Assembly: GCF_026240095.1 (NCBI RefSeq)
Contig: NZ_JAPIVG010000005.1
Location: forward strand, 186,001-250,000
Source: Pedobacter sandarakinus
GTDB lineage: Bacteria > Bacteroidota > Bacteroidia > Sphingobacteriales > Sphingobacteriaceae
Direction of reading: 5' to 3'
DNA: 64,000 nt
Both the position numbers and the translations under genes were made by a program. Shown here one piece after another: positions 1 to 9,210 of this stretch. The notes under the pieces are model-generated. The model was not told the DNA's origin and ran no database searches. It saw only the letters and a list, made by a program, of their open reading frames with translations. Within the stretch, counting starts at the first letter, position 1. Every line of letters begins with the position of its first letter.

Positions 1-2379
1 TGCACTGCCAACTTTGGTTAATTGATATTTTCCATCAATCTTAGCTGAAAGGATTTCCGATCTTAAGGTTAGCTCATTTTCTTCTGCGGTAGATTTTGCC
101 CTTACAGAAATGGTATCTACGTTGATTCTTTGCTGGTCCTTTACCACCTGCAATCCGGTTACATCTACCGAACCATTGAGGTAGTCGGCATCTGCCGTTT
201 TCAAATCAACATTAATTAGGCCAGCAGCACTTAATACCGTTGGGCTGAAATTTAAAGCTTGTAGGTTTACCTGTTTTAGATCTAAATTAGCCTTAACTGC
301 CGGATATTTGCCGCCAAGACTCACATTAGCATCGAGTTTAAAATTAGCATTGCTATCTGGCATGCTACTTTTTATCGCAACATTTTGATTAGCATAAGTT
401 CCGGCCAAATTTAAATTGCGGTAAGTATATTTATTGTAATAGGCATTGATAACTCTGGCATTAAATTTTGCATTGATTTTTTTAGGGTCTAAACCCGTAC
501 CTGCCACATCGGCTTTAACCGTTACACGGCCTAATTTAGGTTGCATTTTTAATAATCTGCCTACATTGAAGTTATTTAGGCTAACATCTGCTTTGTATCG
601 TTCGCGACCTTTCGGACCATTCATCGATGCAGTTAACACCGCACCACCCATGTCGGTCTGGATATTCATATTCGTGTTGAAATCCGTCATTGAACCTTTG
701 AAATTACCACGGGCGTTAATTACATTTGGCAATTCGATGCTCGGCGGAAGAGATTTACGGGGAACCGCTACCAGGATATCGTTTTTGGTAACATATAATT
801 TTTTAATGTTCAGGTTGAGGTACGTTTTGTTAATATCTGGTAAACCCTTCGCGGTACCACTGATATCTATCTGCGTATTTTTTAGACCTGTAATTTGTAG
901 TTTTGGAATATTCAAATTATTCAGGTAGCCATTTACATCAGCGTTGAGCGTAATTTTTTCATTTCGATAATTCGCAGGAATTGCATCGCTAAAGTAACCG
1001 GCATCTTTCAACCCAATAGCGGTATTTTTAAAACTGAGTGCCAATTTCACTCTTTCAGGATGTTTTGTAAGGTCATCCATGGAGGTAAAGTTTAATTCAG
1101 TACTATTCTCGATATTCGTATTCGGGGTTTTCAGCACGAAGTTGCTCAGCTTAATCTGCTTATCGTTATAGATGGCATCACCTTTTAATACGTTCAGCGC
1201 AAACCCACTTTTCTCATTTAAAGAGCCATTTTTTACATTTGCTTTTATGCCATCTGCACTATAACTCACATCACCAGCACCAAAATTTAGGTTGGTAATT
1301 TTAAGGTGATTAAAATCCATTCCCTTTGCTGCCGGTTTTGCTGCCAGGTTATCGAATTGGAAACTATTATCAGCAAGGCTGATGTTTTTGATGAGCAAAC
1401 CTAGCGGTGATTTTTGAGGTGCAACTGTATCCTTAACCTTTTTTAAATCGTTGCTTGGTGCGGGTTTGAAAGCGAAAAGAATGTTCGATTTATTTAATTT
1501 GGCATCGCCAACGGTGTATTTGCTGTTGGTTAAATCTACTTTTAAATCTACCAAGCCCAATTCGTTTACATCAGCAACCGCTTTGGTAGTAGAAATCTGG
1601 TCATCGTAATTTACCTTCACATTATTGAATGCAAAATTTTCTACCTCTATTAAAGGTAATTTTCCGGTCGCTTTTTCGCTGCTATCTACACTATTTGTTA
1701 CATGCTGAACCAAAGTTACCAATGGTTTTTGCTGCAGATAGCGCAGCGAGGTATTGTTTAAGGCCAAATCGCGAATAACATAATGTTGGTTGGCTAAATC
1801 GAAGGTTTTCAGCTTCGTTTTGAAGGCCCCGAGGTATAGTTTTACGTCGTTCCCTGCAACGTCATCTCGGTAGGTGATGCCAATATCTTCAAATGAAACT
1901 TTATCGACAGAAAATTTGAGCGTAGAAGTGGTGTCTTGATCTACTTTTTCTTCAGGTTTCTTTTGATCGCTCATAAAAGCATCAACGAGAAAAGAGAAGT
2001 TGAACGTGGTATCGGGACTAATACGTGTTACATTTGCCCTTATTGTTTTGAGTTCGATGTTATTTACTTCGACTGTATTTTTTAAGAGTTTAAATAAGCT
2101 AATATCCACTGCCAACTTTTCGGCATATAATAGTGTGTCGCCTTTTCGATCTTCAATGTAGAATTTATTTAATACCACATCTTTTGGCAAGGCAATTTTA
2201 ATACTCTCTAAACTAACCTCGGTTTTGGTCTTATTTTTAAGGTAATTGATTGCTTTTCCCTTCACGAAGTTTTGCACTGCCGGGATATTGAGCGACAAAG
2301 CGATTGCTACAACAAGCAATATAATTGAGGCAATAACCCAAAGTAAAACTTTTAAACTTTTGCGTACGTATTTATTCAA
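1..2379 (-). CDS. TamB/AsmA-like translocation and assembly protein, N-terminal part
   Basis: An open frame runs on the minus strand off the left edge for 793 codons without a stop, so only the N-terminal part is seen. One hydrophobic anchor at about residues 8-28 is followed by long, repetitive beta-rich sequence of the AsmA/TamB type (segments such as NNIELKTIRANV and LPKDVVLNKFYIED). Members of this family span the periplasm and are linked to outer-membrane protein or lipid traffic. The start is a TTG at 2379: the frame has a TAG eight codons upstream and no ATG or GTG between. The gene diverges from cdd across about 146 bp. The family assignment is by overall character rather than a single catalytic motif. 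Confidence 0.75.
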   Translation of the reverse strand, partial: MNKYVRKSLKVLLWVIASIILLVVAIALSLNIPAVQNFVKGKAINYLKNKTKTEVSLESIKIALPKDVVLNKFYIEDRKGDTLLYAEKLAVDISLFKLLKNTVEVNNIELKTIRANVTRISPDTTFNFSFLVDAFMSDQKKPEEKVDQDTTSTLKFSVDKVSFEDIGITYRDDVAGNDVKLYLGAFKTKLKTFDLANQHYVIRDLALNNTSLRYLQQKPLVTLVQHVTNSVDSSEKATGKLPLIEVENFAFNNVKVNYDDQISTTKAVADVNELGLVDLKVDLTNSKYTVGDAKLNKSNILFAFKPAPSNDLKKVKDTVAPQKSPLGLLIKNISLADNSFQFDNLAAKPAAKGMDFNHLKITNLNFGAGDVSYSADGIKANVKNGSLNEKSGFALNVLKGDAIYNDKQIKLSNFVLKTPNTNIENSTELNFTSMDDLTKHPERVKLALSFKNTAIGLKDAGYFSDAIPANYRNEKITLNADVNGYLNNLNIPKLQITGLKNTQIDISGTAKGLPDINKTYLNLNIKKLYVTKNDILVAVPRKSLPPSIELPNVINARGNFKGSMTDFNTNMNIQTDMGGAVLTASMNGPKGRERYKADVSLNNFNVGRLLKMQPKLGRVTVKADVAGTGLDPKKINAKFNARVINAYYNKYTYRNLNLAGTYANQNVAIKSSMPDSNANFKLDANVSLGGKYPAVKANLDLKQVNLQALNFSPTVLSAAGLINVDLKTADADYLNGSVDVTGLQVVKDQQRINVDTISVRAKSTAEENELTLRSEILSAKIDGKYQLTKVGSA

Positions 2380-2525
2380 AGCGGAATGTGTTTGGTGGTT
2401 CTAAAATGCTAAATGTATGCCAGAATCGTAAAATTATATAGCATGACTATAATAAATACAAAAAATAAACTAAATTGTTCGCCCGCTGTAAAAATTTAAC
2501 ATCCTGCGGTTGTAATTGATTATAA

Positions 2526-3014
2526 ATGAAATTATTAAATCTGAACATAAGTTTTGAACAGTATGCGGATATTGATGACTTAAGCGCACAAGATCAGCAG
2601 CTGTGTTTATCGGCAGTGCAAGCGTTGGAAACTTCATACTCACCATATTCAAAATTCCGGGTTGGAACGGCCATCCGGCTGCAAAATGAATCGATTGTTT
2701 TGGGGAGCAACCAGGAAAATCTGGCCTATCCATCTGGTTTATGTGCCGAGCGGGTTGCACTATTTTCGATTGGAGCACAATACCCGGATGCGGTAATTGA
2801 AAGCATGGCGATTACAGCCCAAACAGATAGTTTTGAAATTTTAAAACCAATTACCTCTTGTGGGGGTTGCCTGCAAGTAATGGCTGAATTTGAACGTAAA
2901 CAGCATAAACCAATCTCGGTATTATTTTACTGCCTGAATGGCGAAATTTTAAAGGTGCCAAGCGTACAAAGCTTATTGCCCTTTTCTTTTGTAGAAGATA
3001 GATTAGAACGCTAA
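2526..3014 (+). CDS. cdd: Cytidine deaminase
   Basis: 162 residues, in the range of the longer homotetrameric forms. It deaminates cytidine and deoxycytidine to uridine and deoxyuridine for pyrimidine salvage in the cytosol. The zinc site is complete: the C-A-E motif (C73, E75, in YPSGLCAERVAL) supplies one ligand and the catalytic glutamate, and S-C-G-G-C (C112, C115) supplies the other two ligands. The NQENLAYPS segment binds the nucleoside. It is a single gene; its ATG at 2526 is the first in frame. Downstream, 3015-3306 contains no credible gene and holds one copy of the dispersed palindrome. Confidence 0.95.
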   Translation: MKLLNLNISFEQYADIDDLSAQDQQLCLSAVQALETSYSPYSKFRVGTAIRLQNESIVLGSNQENLAYPSGLCAERVALFSIGAQYPDAVIESMAITAQTDSFEILKPITSCGGCLQVMAEFERKQHKPISVLFYCLNGEILKVPSVQSLLPFSFVEDRLER

Positions 3015-3089
3015 CCACCAATACCACAAATTTTGATTTTCTTAACATTAGGTGGGCAACCTGGGTTGACTAGCACAGCTTTTTGTTAC

Positions 3090-3170
3090 TAAACCTAACT
3101 GAAGCGATATCCTTTTTGCCAGCGGTGGTTAGGCGCAGGAGGAAGGCAAAAAGATTTAGCGGAAGGGAGG
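3090..3170 (+). repeat. Dispersed palindromic element, copy 1
   Basis: Left end AAACCTAACTGAAGCG and right end AAAAAGATTTAGCGGAAG match the conserved ends of a family with eight copies in this window. The inner arms TTTTTGCC and GGCAAAAA pair perfectly. It lies in the 292-bp gap between cdd and parC, which holds nothing else recognisable. Confidence 0.65.
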
Positions 3171-3306
3171 AGCAAACGTTAAAAATGGTGAATGAAACTG
3201 CTTTTCGAAATCAGCTTTTAATTTTTACGGGCTTAAATGTGAATAACCAATATTTATGCAGTACAATCATTTTATTATATTTACAGCTGCCAATTTTTGT
3301 AGATAA

Positions 3307-6186
3307 ATGAGTGAAGAATTAGACCCAAACATAAACGAAGAACACAAACATACCATAACCCCAATTAACGGTTTATACGAAAACTGGTTTCTCGATTATG
3401 CGTCTTATGTAATTCTAGATCGGGCTGTTCCGCATATTCATGATGGATTAAAACCTGTTCAACGGCGCATTATGCATTCACTTAAAGAGATGGATGATGG
3501 ACGCTTTAACAAGGCTGCAAATGTAATTGGTAATACTATGAAGTACCACCCTCATGGTGATGCTTCTATTGGTGATGCCATGGTGCAGATTGGTCAGAAA
3601 GATTTGCTGATTGATATGCAAGGCAACTGGGGCGACCCAATAACCGGCGATAGTGCAGCTGCACCGCGGTACATTGAGGCCCGCCTTTCTAAATTTGCGA
3701 ACGAAGTGGTGTTTAATCCCGATACCACTGAATGGCAACTCAGTTACGATGGGCGTAATAACGAACCAATTACCTTGCCTGTTAAGTTTCCGTTGCTATT
3801 GGCGCAAGGAGCAGAGGGTATTGCCGTTGGTTTGGCCACTAAGGTTATGCCCCATAATTTTAATGAGCTGCTTGATGCATCCATTGAGGTGTTAAGAGGT
3901 AGCCGCCCGAATATATTACCTGATTTCTTTACGGGTGGTATGGCTGATTTTTCTAACTACAACGAAGGCCAGCGTGGTGGGAAGATTAGAGTAAGAGCAA
4001 AAATTACTGAAAAAGATAAGAAGACATTGGTAATTACCGAGGTGCCCTACAGCACGACAACCAGTTCGGTTATAGATAGTATTCTGGCGGCCAATGACAA
4101 GGGCAAGATTAAAATTAAAAAAATTGAAGACAGCACCGCCGCTAATGTAGAAATTTTAGTTCACTTGGCGCCGGGCATATCTCCAGATGTAACAATAGAT
4201 GCACTTTACGCATTTACAGCTTGCGAAGTTTCCATTTCTCCAAATACCTGTATTATTCTCGATGATAAGCCGCACTTTTTGAGTGTGAACGACATCTTAA
4301 TTGAAAATACAAAGCATACCAAAAGCTTACTTAAAAAAGAGCTGGAAATTAGACTGCACGAATTGCAGGAGAAAATTTTCTTTAGCTCTTTACTTAAAAT
4401 ATTTATTCAGGAGGGGATGTACAAAAACCCTGAATATGAAAATTCTGCCAATTTCGATACCGTTGTTGCGGTGTTGCATGTATTGTTCGATCCCTTTAAG
4501 CCAACGCTTTACCGTGAGATTTTGCCGGAAGATTTTAAGAAGCTTATTGATAAGCCCATGAGTAGCATCACCCGTTTTGATGTGAAAAAGGCGGATGAGC
4601 AGATGAAAAATCTGGAAGATGAGATTAAGGTGGTCAAAAATCACTTAAAACACCTAACGGACTATACCATTGCATGGTTCCAAAAACTGAAAGATAAATA
4701 TGGTAAAGGCCGCGAACGGAAAACTGAAATTCGTTTGTTCGATAAAGTGGAAGCTTCTAAAGTAGCTTTAGCAAACGTTAAACTCTATGTTAACCGGGAG
4801 GATGGGTTTATTGGTACAAGTTTGCGTAAGGACGAGTTTGTTGCCGATTGCTCGGATATTGATGAGGTGATCGTTTTTAGGGAGGATGGCAAGTGCCTAA
4901 TTACCAAAGTAGCCGAAAAAACCTTTGTGGGTAAAGGCGTAATCCATGCGCAGGTTTTTAAAAAGAACGATGAGCGTACCATTTACAATATGGTATATAA
5001 AGATGGCAGCAGTGGTACCTCTTACAATAAGCGTTTTGCAGTGGTGGGTGTTACCCGCGATAAGGAATACGATTTAACCAAAGGCACAAAAGGTTCGAAA
5101 GTGTTGTACTTTACCGCCAACCCAAATGGGGAAGCAGAAATTGTAAATGTAGCACTGAAACCGCATTCCAAATTGCGTAAATTACAGTTCGACTTAGATT
5201 TTGCCGAAGTGGCGATTAAAGGTCGCGGTTCGCAAGGAAACATCGTGTCTAAATATCCGGTTAAGAAAATTATACTTAAAAGTAAGGGTGTATCTACCTT
5301 ATCGGGTCTTAAAATCTGGTACGATGAATTACTTAAAAGGCTTAACGTAGACGGAAGAGGGAAATACCTAGGTGAGTTTGATGGAGACGACCGCATCTTG
5401 CAAGTTCACCAGGATGGGCATTACGAGCTGAGCACTTTTGAATTGAGTAACCACTTTGATGATGGCCTGCTCTTAATTGAACAATTTGATCCACAAAAAA
5501 TATTTGCTGCGGTCCATTTTGATGGAAAGGCACAAAATTATTTTGTTAAACGTTTTGTTTTCGAATTGCAATCGGTGGGAAGAAAGACCATTTTCATTAG
5601 CGAGGAGCCTAAATCCCGCTTACTGTTTTTAACTGCAAACCCAGCCGCAAAGCTCGTTGTTGAGGTTTTGAAAGGGAAGACACAGATACCCGAAACGCTA
5701 GACCTTGTATTGGCCGAGCTTATTGATGTTAAGGGTTTAAAAGCTAATGGCAATCGCTTATCGCCACATGATGTGCAGAAAGTTGTGTTGGATGAGCCCG
5801 AAACTGAAATAGAGGAATCCGGACCTGACATAGAACAATTAGCAGATGATTTGCCTGTAGAACCAGCCGATCTGGAAGATGCTGATCAGCAGAAAGAGGG
5901 ATTAACAGTGGTTGAACCGCCAGCCAAGGTTGATGATAAACTCAATGCTCAAAAGCCAAAGTTCGAAAGAAATATAGAACAGCAGGCTAGCGATAAGCCG
6001 GTTTCGGATAATGAAACGGTTGATACTATGGCGGTTGAAGAAACCATAGAAGAACCTGAGCCAGCAGTGTCTAGCAAGCCGGCGCAGCAAAAAGGCGAAG
6101 AGAAAGCTAGTAAAAAGGTGGATTTTGAGATCACAAATCCTGATGATATTGAGATTGATGATAAAGGACAGTTAGGGTTGTTCTAA
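3307..6186 (+). CDS. parC: DNA topoisomerase IV subunit A (GyrA/ParC family)
   Basis: 959 residues. This is the DNA breakage-reunion subunit of a type IIA topoisomerase, which decatenates and relaxes DNA together with an ATPase subunit (ParE) not encoded here. The winged-helix/tower core begins near residue 20, with the HPHGDAS segment at 81-87 and the catalytic tyrosine Y122 in AAPRYIEARL. The coiled-coil region is about 330-460 and a beta-propeller-like C-terminal region about 480-780. After about residue 800 comes a low-complexity Glu/Asp/Pro/Lys tail ending in DDKGQLGLF. ParC is preferred over GyrA by overall similarity to the Bacteroidetes ParC type and the absence of an obvious GyrA-box; this is an inference. 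The ATG at 3307 was chosen. A strong terminator follows. Confidence 0.9.
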   Translation: MSEELDPNINEEHKHTITPINGLYENWFLDYASYVILDRAVPHIHDGLKPVQRRIMHSLKEMDDGRFNKAANVIGNTMKYHPHGDASIGDAMVQIGQKDLLIDMQGNWGDPITGDSAAAPRYIEARLSKFANEVVFNPDTTEWQLSYDGRNNEPITLPVKFPLLLAQGAEGIAVGLATKVMPHNFNELLDASIEVLRGSRPNILPDFFTGGMADFSNYNEGQRGGKIRVRAKITEKDKKTLVITEVPYSTTTSSVIDSILAANDKGKIKIKKIEDSTAANVEILVHLAPGISPDVTIDALYAFTACEVSISPNTCIILDDKPHFLSVNDILIENTKHTKSLLKKELEIRLHELQEKIFFSSLLKIFIQEGMYKNPEYENSANFDTVVAVLHVLFDPFKPTLYREILPEDFKKLIDKPMSSITRFDVKKADEQMKNLEDEIKVVKNHLKHLTDYTIAWFQKLKDKYGKGRERKTEIRLFDKVEASKVALANVKLYVNREDGFIGTSLRKDEFVADCSDIDEVIVFREDGKCLITKVAEKTFVGKGVIHAQVFKKNDERTIYNMVYKDGSSGTSYNKRFAVVGVTRDKEYDLTKGTKGSKVLYFTANPNGEAEIVNVALKPHSKLRKLQFDLDFAEVAIKGRGSQGNIVSKYPVKKIILKSKGVSTLSGLKIWYDELLKRLNVDGRGKYLGEFDGDDRILQVHQDGHYELSTFELSNHFDDGLLLIEQFDPQKIFAAVHFDGKAQNYFVKRFVFELQSVGRKTIFISEEPKSRLLFLTANPAAKLVVEVLKGKTQIPETLDLVLAELIDVKGLKANGNRLSPHDVQKVVLDEPETEIEESGPDIEQLADDLPVEPADLEDADQQKEGLTVVEPPAKVDDKLNAQKPKFERNIEQQASDKPVSDNETVDTMAVEETIEEPEPAVSSKPAQQKGEEKASKKVDFEITNPDDIEIDDKGQLGLF

Positions 6187-6212
6187 CAGACACCTAAATC
6201 ATTTGAAATATC

Positions 6213-6253
6213 AAAGCCTCTAATGCAAGCTCACAAAGCATTAGAGGCTTTTT
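6213..6253 (+). terminator. Intrinsic terminator of parC
   Basis: A 14-bp stem (AAAGCCTCTAATGC with GCATTAGAGGCTTT), an 11-nt loop and a T-run, beginning 27 bp after the parC stop. Confidence 0.9.
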
Positions 6254-6354
6254 GTCTACATAGCAATATCTTGCGCAATCAAAATTCCTTTTCATCTTTT
6301 GGTAACAAACTCAATAAAAAACACCAACTTCCCGTTAAAAAACTATATTTGCCT

Positions 6355-6532
6355 TACTCAAAGGGGTGCTTGTAACATTACCCATTAATTTTGCAGGCTG
6401 AGATGATACCCATTTTGGAGGTTTAAGCTGTAAGGCTTAAGGCGTAAGGTTTTCCTTTCACCTTTTAACCCTACACCTTCGGCCTTTCAAAAGCACCTGA
6501 TTCGGATAATGCCGGCGTAGGGAAGAGGTTAA
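6355..6532 (+). promoter_or_regulatory. TPP (thiamine pyrophosphate) riboswitch
   Basis: It carries the THI-box core: GGGGTGC at 6363, GGCTGAGATGATACCC at 6398-6413, and CACCTGATTCGGATAATG followed by CCGGCGTAGGGA at 6494-6522. Closing P1 pairing is plausible between the ACTC before GGGG and the GAGG after GGGA. Between the two conserved halves is an unusually long P3 extension of about 70 nt. This is itself a hairpin made of AAGGCTTAAGGCGTAAGG facing CCTACACCTTCGGCCTT, a low-complexity type also found near hemL. It precedes pnuT, so it should shut expression off when TPP is abundant. Confidence 0.93.
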
Positions 6533-6542
6533 ATTTACAATG

Positions 6543-6579
6543 CTGTTTTGCCCCGAAAGCAGTTTTCATTATTTTTTTA
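6543..6579 (+). terminator. Possible expression-platform terminator of the TPP riboswitch
   Basis: CTGTTTT pairs with AAAGCAG (one G-T wobble) around a short loop, followed by a T-rich run TTTTCATTATTTTTTT. It lies between the riboswitch and the pnuT ATG, where a ligand-controlled terminator would be expected. The stem is short and the T-run interrupted, so this remains tentative. Confidence 0.4.
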
Positions 6580-6606
6580 TAGCCACCAAGGCAAAAAGTA
6601 TTGTAA

Positions 6607-7227
6607 ATGAACTTTCAAGCATGGTTTAAGCTTTTTCAAGAACAAATTTCGCATACCTCGTGGGTAGAATGGCTAGCCGTGGCCTTCGGTGTGGTAGAGG
6701 TTTTGTTAGCTAAACGAAATAACATCTGGCTGTACCCTACCGGGATCGTATCCATATTGTTGTCAATGTTCCTCCTTTTGAATGTGAAACTCTATGCAGA
6801 AATGCTGCTAAGTATTTATTATTTGGTTATGAGTGCGTATGGATGGGCCATCTGGAAAAAGCGAAAACTTGACGGTGAAAACCAGGTTGCCTGGAGCACT
6901 AATAGGGAACTGATGATTGCAGTGCTAATTTCTATAATTGGATTTTTGGTCTTTTATTTTGTGTTGAAAAATCACACCGATTCGGATGTTCCATTGTTGG
7001 ATGCATTTGTATCTGCAACGGCATGGGCAGGAATGTGGCTTTTAGCTAAGCGGAAAATCGAGAACTGGATATTTCTGAATATTTCGAACATCGTCGCGAT
7101 TCCGCTCTTGGTGCATAAGAAACTTCCATTAATGGCATGCTTAACTACTTTTCTTTTTGTGGTAGCCATTTTTGGGTTCTTAGAATGGAAAAAAATTCTC
7201 GGCAAAAGAAAGTTTGCTGTAGCCTAA
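6607..7227 (+). CDS. pnuT: PnuT-type thiamine transporter (PnuC family)
   Basis: 206 residues with about seven hydrophobic segments across the inner membrane, matching the PnuC vitamin-transporter family, which facilitates diffusion of a vitamin that is then trapped by phosphorylation. The family W-x-x-W motif is visible as YGWAIW (W80, W83), and the N-terminal EWLAVAFGVVEVLLA and NIWLYPTG segments are typical. Sequence alone does not separate nicotinamide riboside carriers (PnuC) from thiamine carriers (PnuT). The TPP riboswitch directly upstream makes thiamine the likely substrate. The next gene starts 37 bp downstream and is probably cotranscribed. No thiamine pyrophosphokinase is visible next to it. 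Confidence 0.87.
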   Translation: MNFQAWFKLFQEQISHTSWVEWLAVAFGVVEVLLAKRNNIWLYPTGIVSILLSMFLLLNVKLYAEMLLSIYYLVMSAYGWAIWKKRKLDGENQVAWSTNRELMIAVLISIIGFLVFYFVLKNHTDSDVPLLDAFVSATAWAGMWLLAKRKIENWIFLNISNIVAIPLLVHKKLPLMACLTTFLFVVAIFGFLEWKKILGKRKFAVA

Positions 7228-7263
7228 AACGAATTTCAACCTCCTGATTTCACACTTCATTAT

Positions 7264-8352
7264 ATGCAAGATACCTTAACACCTAATTGGCAAGAGATAG
7301 TAAATAAATTTGCTGCAGCATCTGAACAAATGGGCGAGTTGCATCCAGAAATCTTAGCCCTTGCTTATCAAGAAAACTGGTTTAAACTTTTTGTTCCTGA
7401 AATTTACGGCGGACCAGGTAAAAAATTGCCAGAAATTTTAAGGTTAGAGGAAGAACTGGCTGAGGCCGATGGAAGCTTAGGATGGACGATAACTTTGTGT
7501 GCAGGCGCTGCCTGGTTTGCAGGGTTTTTGGACCCTACTTTAGCTGCCGAAGTTTTTGCAGATCGAACCGTTTGTTTTGCCGGCAGTGGTGCCGTGGGCG
7601 GTAACGCAAGGAAAACAGCTGGGGGTTATCTGATAAATGGCCACTGGAAATATGCGAGCGGGGCGCTGCATGCGACCATTTTTACTGCCAATTGTGTTTT
7701 AGAAGATGAACAAGGGATTGAAATTTTAGATGCAGATGGCCAGCCAAAAATTATGTCTTTTATCCTGAAAAGGGATGAGGTAGAAATTTTGTCTGGTTGG
7801 TCGTACTTTGGCTTAATTGCCACAGGCAGCCATGCTTTCGAAGTATCGAATTTACAAGTCCCTGAAAATAGAACTTTCAAAATTAACGATACGATTGAAG
7901 TGGCCGACCAAGGTTTTGATTATCCGTTTTTGCAACTTGCTGAAACAACGTTGGCGGTAAACAGTTTAGGTATGTGCAATCACTTTATCAGGTTGGTAGA
8001 AGCTTCTTTCTTTGCACGCTCTGGTTTACGAAGGTATAATGCAGATCAAATTGCCTATTTTAATAAGGAGCTTAGCTATTGCAAAAAGGAAGTAAAGGAT
8101 TTGAGAGCCATATTTTATAAAGTTTTTGATCAATCTTGGGAACAGCTAATTTCAGATGGTACTATCGCAGAAGAGCTACTTAAAGAAGTAAGTTTGTGCA
8201 GTAGAAAGCTTGCCCATGCTTGCAGGAAAGCAAGCGATATGCTTTTTCCATATTGCGGGTTGGAAGCGGCCAAGAAAGAATCAGAAATTAACAGGGTTTG
8301 GCGAGACCTTCATACGGCAAGTCAGCACGCTTTACTCACCTTTGAAAACTAA
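7264..8352 (+). CDS. Acyl-CoA dehydrogenase-fold flavoprotein (group D monooxygenase-like)
   Basis: 362 residues. The N-terminal helical domain includes LFVPEIYGG and LEEELAEADGSLGWT (about 40-85). A central beta domain follows, with the GGYLINGHWKYASGALHA flavin-adjacent segment (about 120-140). The C-terminal helical domain ends with INRVWRDLHTASQHALL, the signature of the type-2 C-terminal domain shared by HpaB/HsaA/DszC-like flavin-dependent monooxygenases. These enzymes use reduced flavin from a partner reductase. The substrate is unknown. The short gap to pnuT and the shared TPP riboswitch suggest a role in salvage or modification of a thiamine-related compound, which is inference only. 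Its stop abuts that of the convergent luxR-type gene with no gap. Confidence 0.75.
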   Translation: MQDTLTPNWQEIVNKFAAASEQMGELHPEILALAYQENWFKLFVPEIYGGPGKKLPEILRLEEELAEADGSLGWTITLCAGAAWFAGFLDPTLAAEVFADRTVCFAGSGAVGGNARKTAGGYLINGHWKYASGALHATIFTANCVLEDEQGIEILDADGQPKIMSFILKRDEVEILSGWSYFGLIATGSHAFEVSNLQVPENRTFKINDTIEVADQGFDYPFLQLAETTLAVNSLGMCNHFIRLVEASFFARSGLRRYNADQIAYFNKELSYCKKEVKDLRAIFYKVFDQSWEQLISDGTIAEELLKEVSLCSRKLAHACRKASDMLFPYCGLEAAKKESEINRVWRDLHTASQHALLTFEN

Positions 8353-9117
8353 TTATATCAACTGCATAATCTCGGCAATTCTACAGGCTTCATGTGAATT
8401 ATTAACCCTAAGTTTCTCCAATATGTTTTGTCGGTGGCGATTTACTGTGTTGATGCTTATTTGAAATGCATCGGCAATTTCTTTGCTCATTTTGCCTTTT
8501 CTAATAAGTTGGAGAATTTCTTTCTCTCTTAGTGATAAAATATTAGATGATTTTTGGTTGTCGGGCTTTAGAATTTCCCCTGTGGCAGAATTTACAATCA
8601 GCCGGTGTGGTTTGTTAATGGTGAACTCCTCATCAAGCAAATTATACAGGCACAGCGCCAGCCATAAGCTACCATTTGGCAAACTTGATACATAGAACAT
8701 GCGATGTTTAATGAACGTATATTCGTCATCTTTGTTCAGTATTCGAATTCTACTGCTCACATGATAGTTGGCTCTATCTTTAATGGGCATATTCTTTATC
8801 ATATTGAAGAACTGCAGTTCCAGTAAATGTTTATCAAGCAAATCGTCAGGATGAATCTTACTGAAAATCACTTCTTCCCATATCGTATTTATTTCCGAGG
8901 AATTATTTTGCACGGAAAGGCCCAATTCTTTAGCAACACCCCCATGATAAATATAACTCTTATTTGTTTTCATATCGCTAAGGACGGCGATTGAATTTTC
9001 TATTTCTGCATACATAAAAGCCATATATTGATAGTGCGCTAAACCTACTACCTTGTCATGACCTTCATTAAATACTTGGTTAAGTAATTTCTCATTTAAC
9101 GTATTTATGATATTCAT
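8353..9117 (-). CDS. LuxR-type transcriptional regulator with N-terminal PAS-like domain
   Basis: 254 residues. The C-terminal 60 residues form a GerE/LuxR helix-turn-helix: LSLREKEILQLIRKGKMSKE followed by EIADAFQISINTVNRHRQNI, ending at residue 254. The first 180 residues look like a mixed alpha/beta sensory domain of PAS type (IHPDDL, YHVSSRIRILNKDDEYTF). No receiver-type phosphoacceptor aspartate motif is evident. It likely binds DNA in response to an unidentified signal. It is convergent with the flavoenzyme gene, the two stop codons being directly adjacent (8352/8353), so antisense overlap of the two 3' ends is expected. It diverges from the DUF1349 gene. Confidence 0.85.
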   Translation of the reverse strand: MNIINTLNEKLLNQVFNEGHDKVVGLAHYQYMAFMYAEIENSIAVLSDMKTNKSYIYHGGVAKELGLSVQNNSSEINTIWEEVIFSKIHPDDLLDKHLLELQFFNMIKNMPIKDRANYHVSSRIRILNKDDEYTFIKHRMFYVSSLPNGSLWLALCLYNLLDEEFTINKPHRLIVNSATGEILKPDNQKSSNILSLREKEILQLIRKGKMSKEIADAFQISINTVNRHRQNILEKLRVNNSHEACRIAEIMQLI

Positions 9118-9210
9118 TGTCTATGGTTATTTATCAGTATTGCCGGCCTGCTTCTTGTTCTCTACCTTCGTTAGCGTAAATATAAATATGGTTATTAACT
9201 CAAAGAACAA

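Noticed and set aside
446..928. 160-codon plus-strand ORF inside the TamB-like gene
   Set aside because: It is antisense to a long open frame and has no family features.
3083..3310. 75-codon ORF before parC
   Set aside because: It is made largely of the dispersed palindrome and overlaps the parC start; no protein-like conservation pattern is visible.
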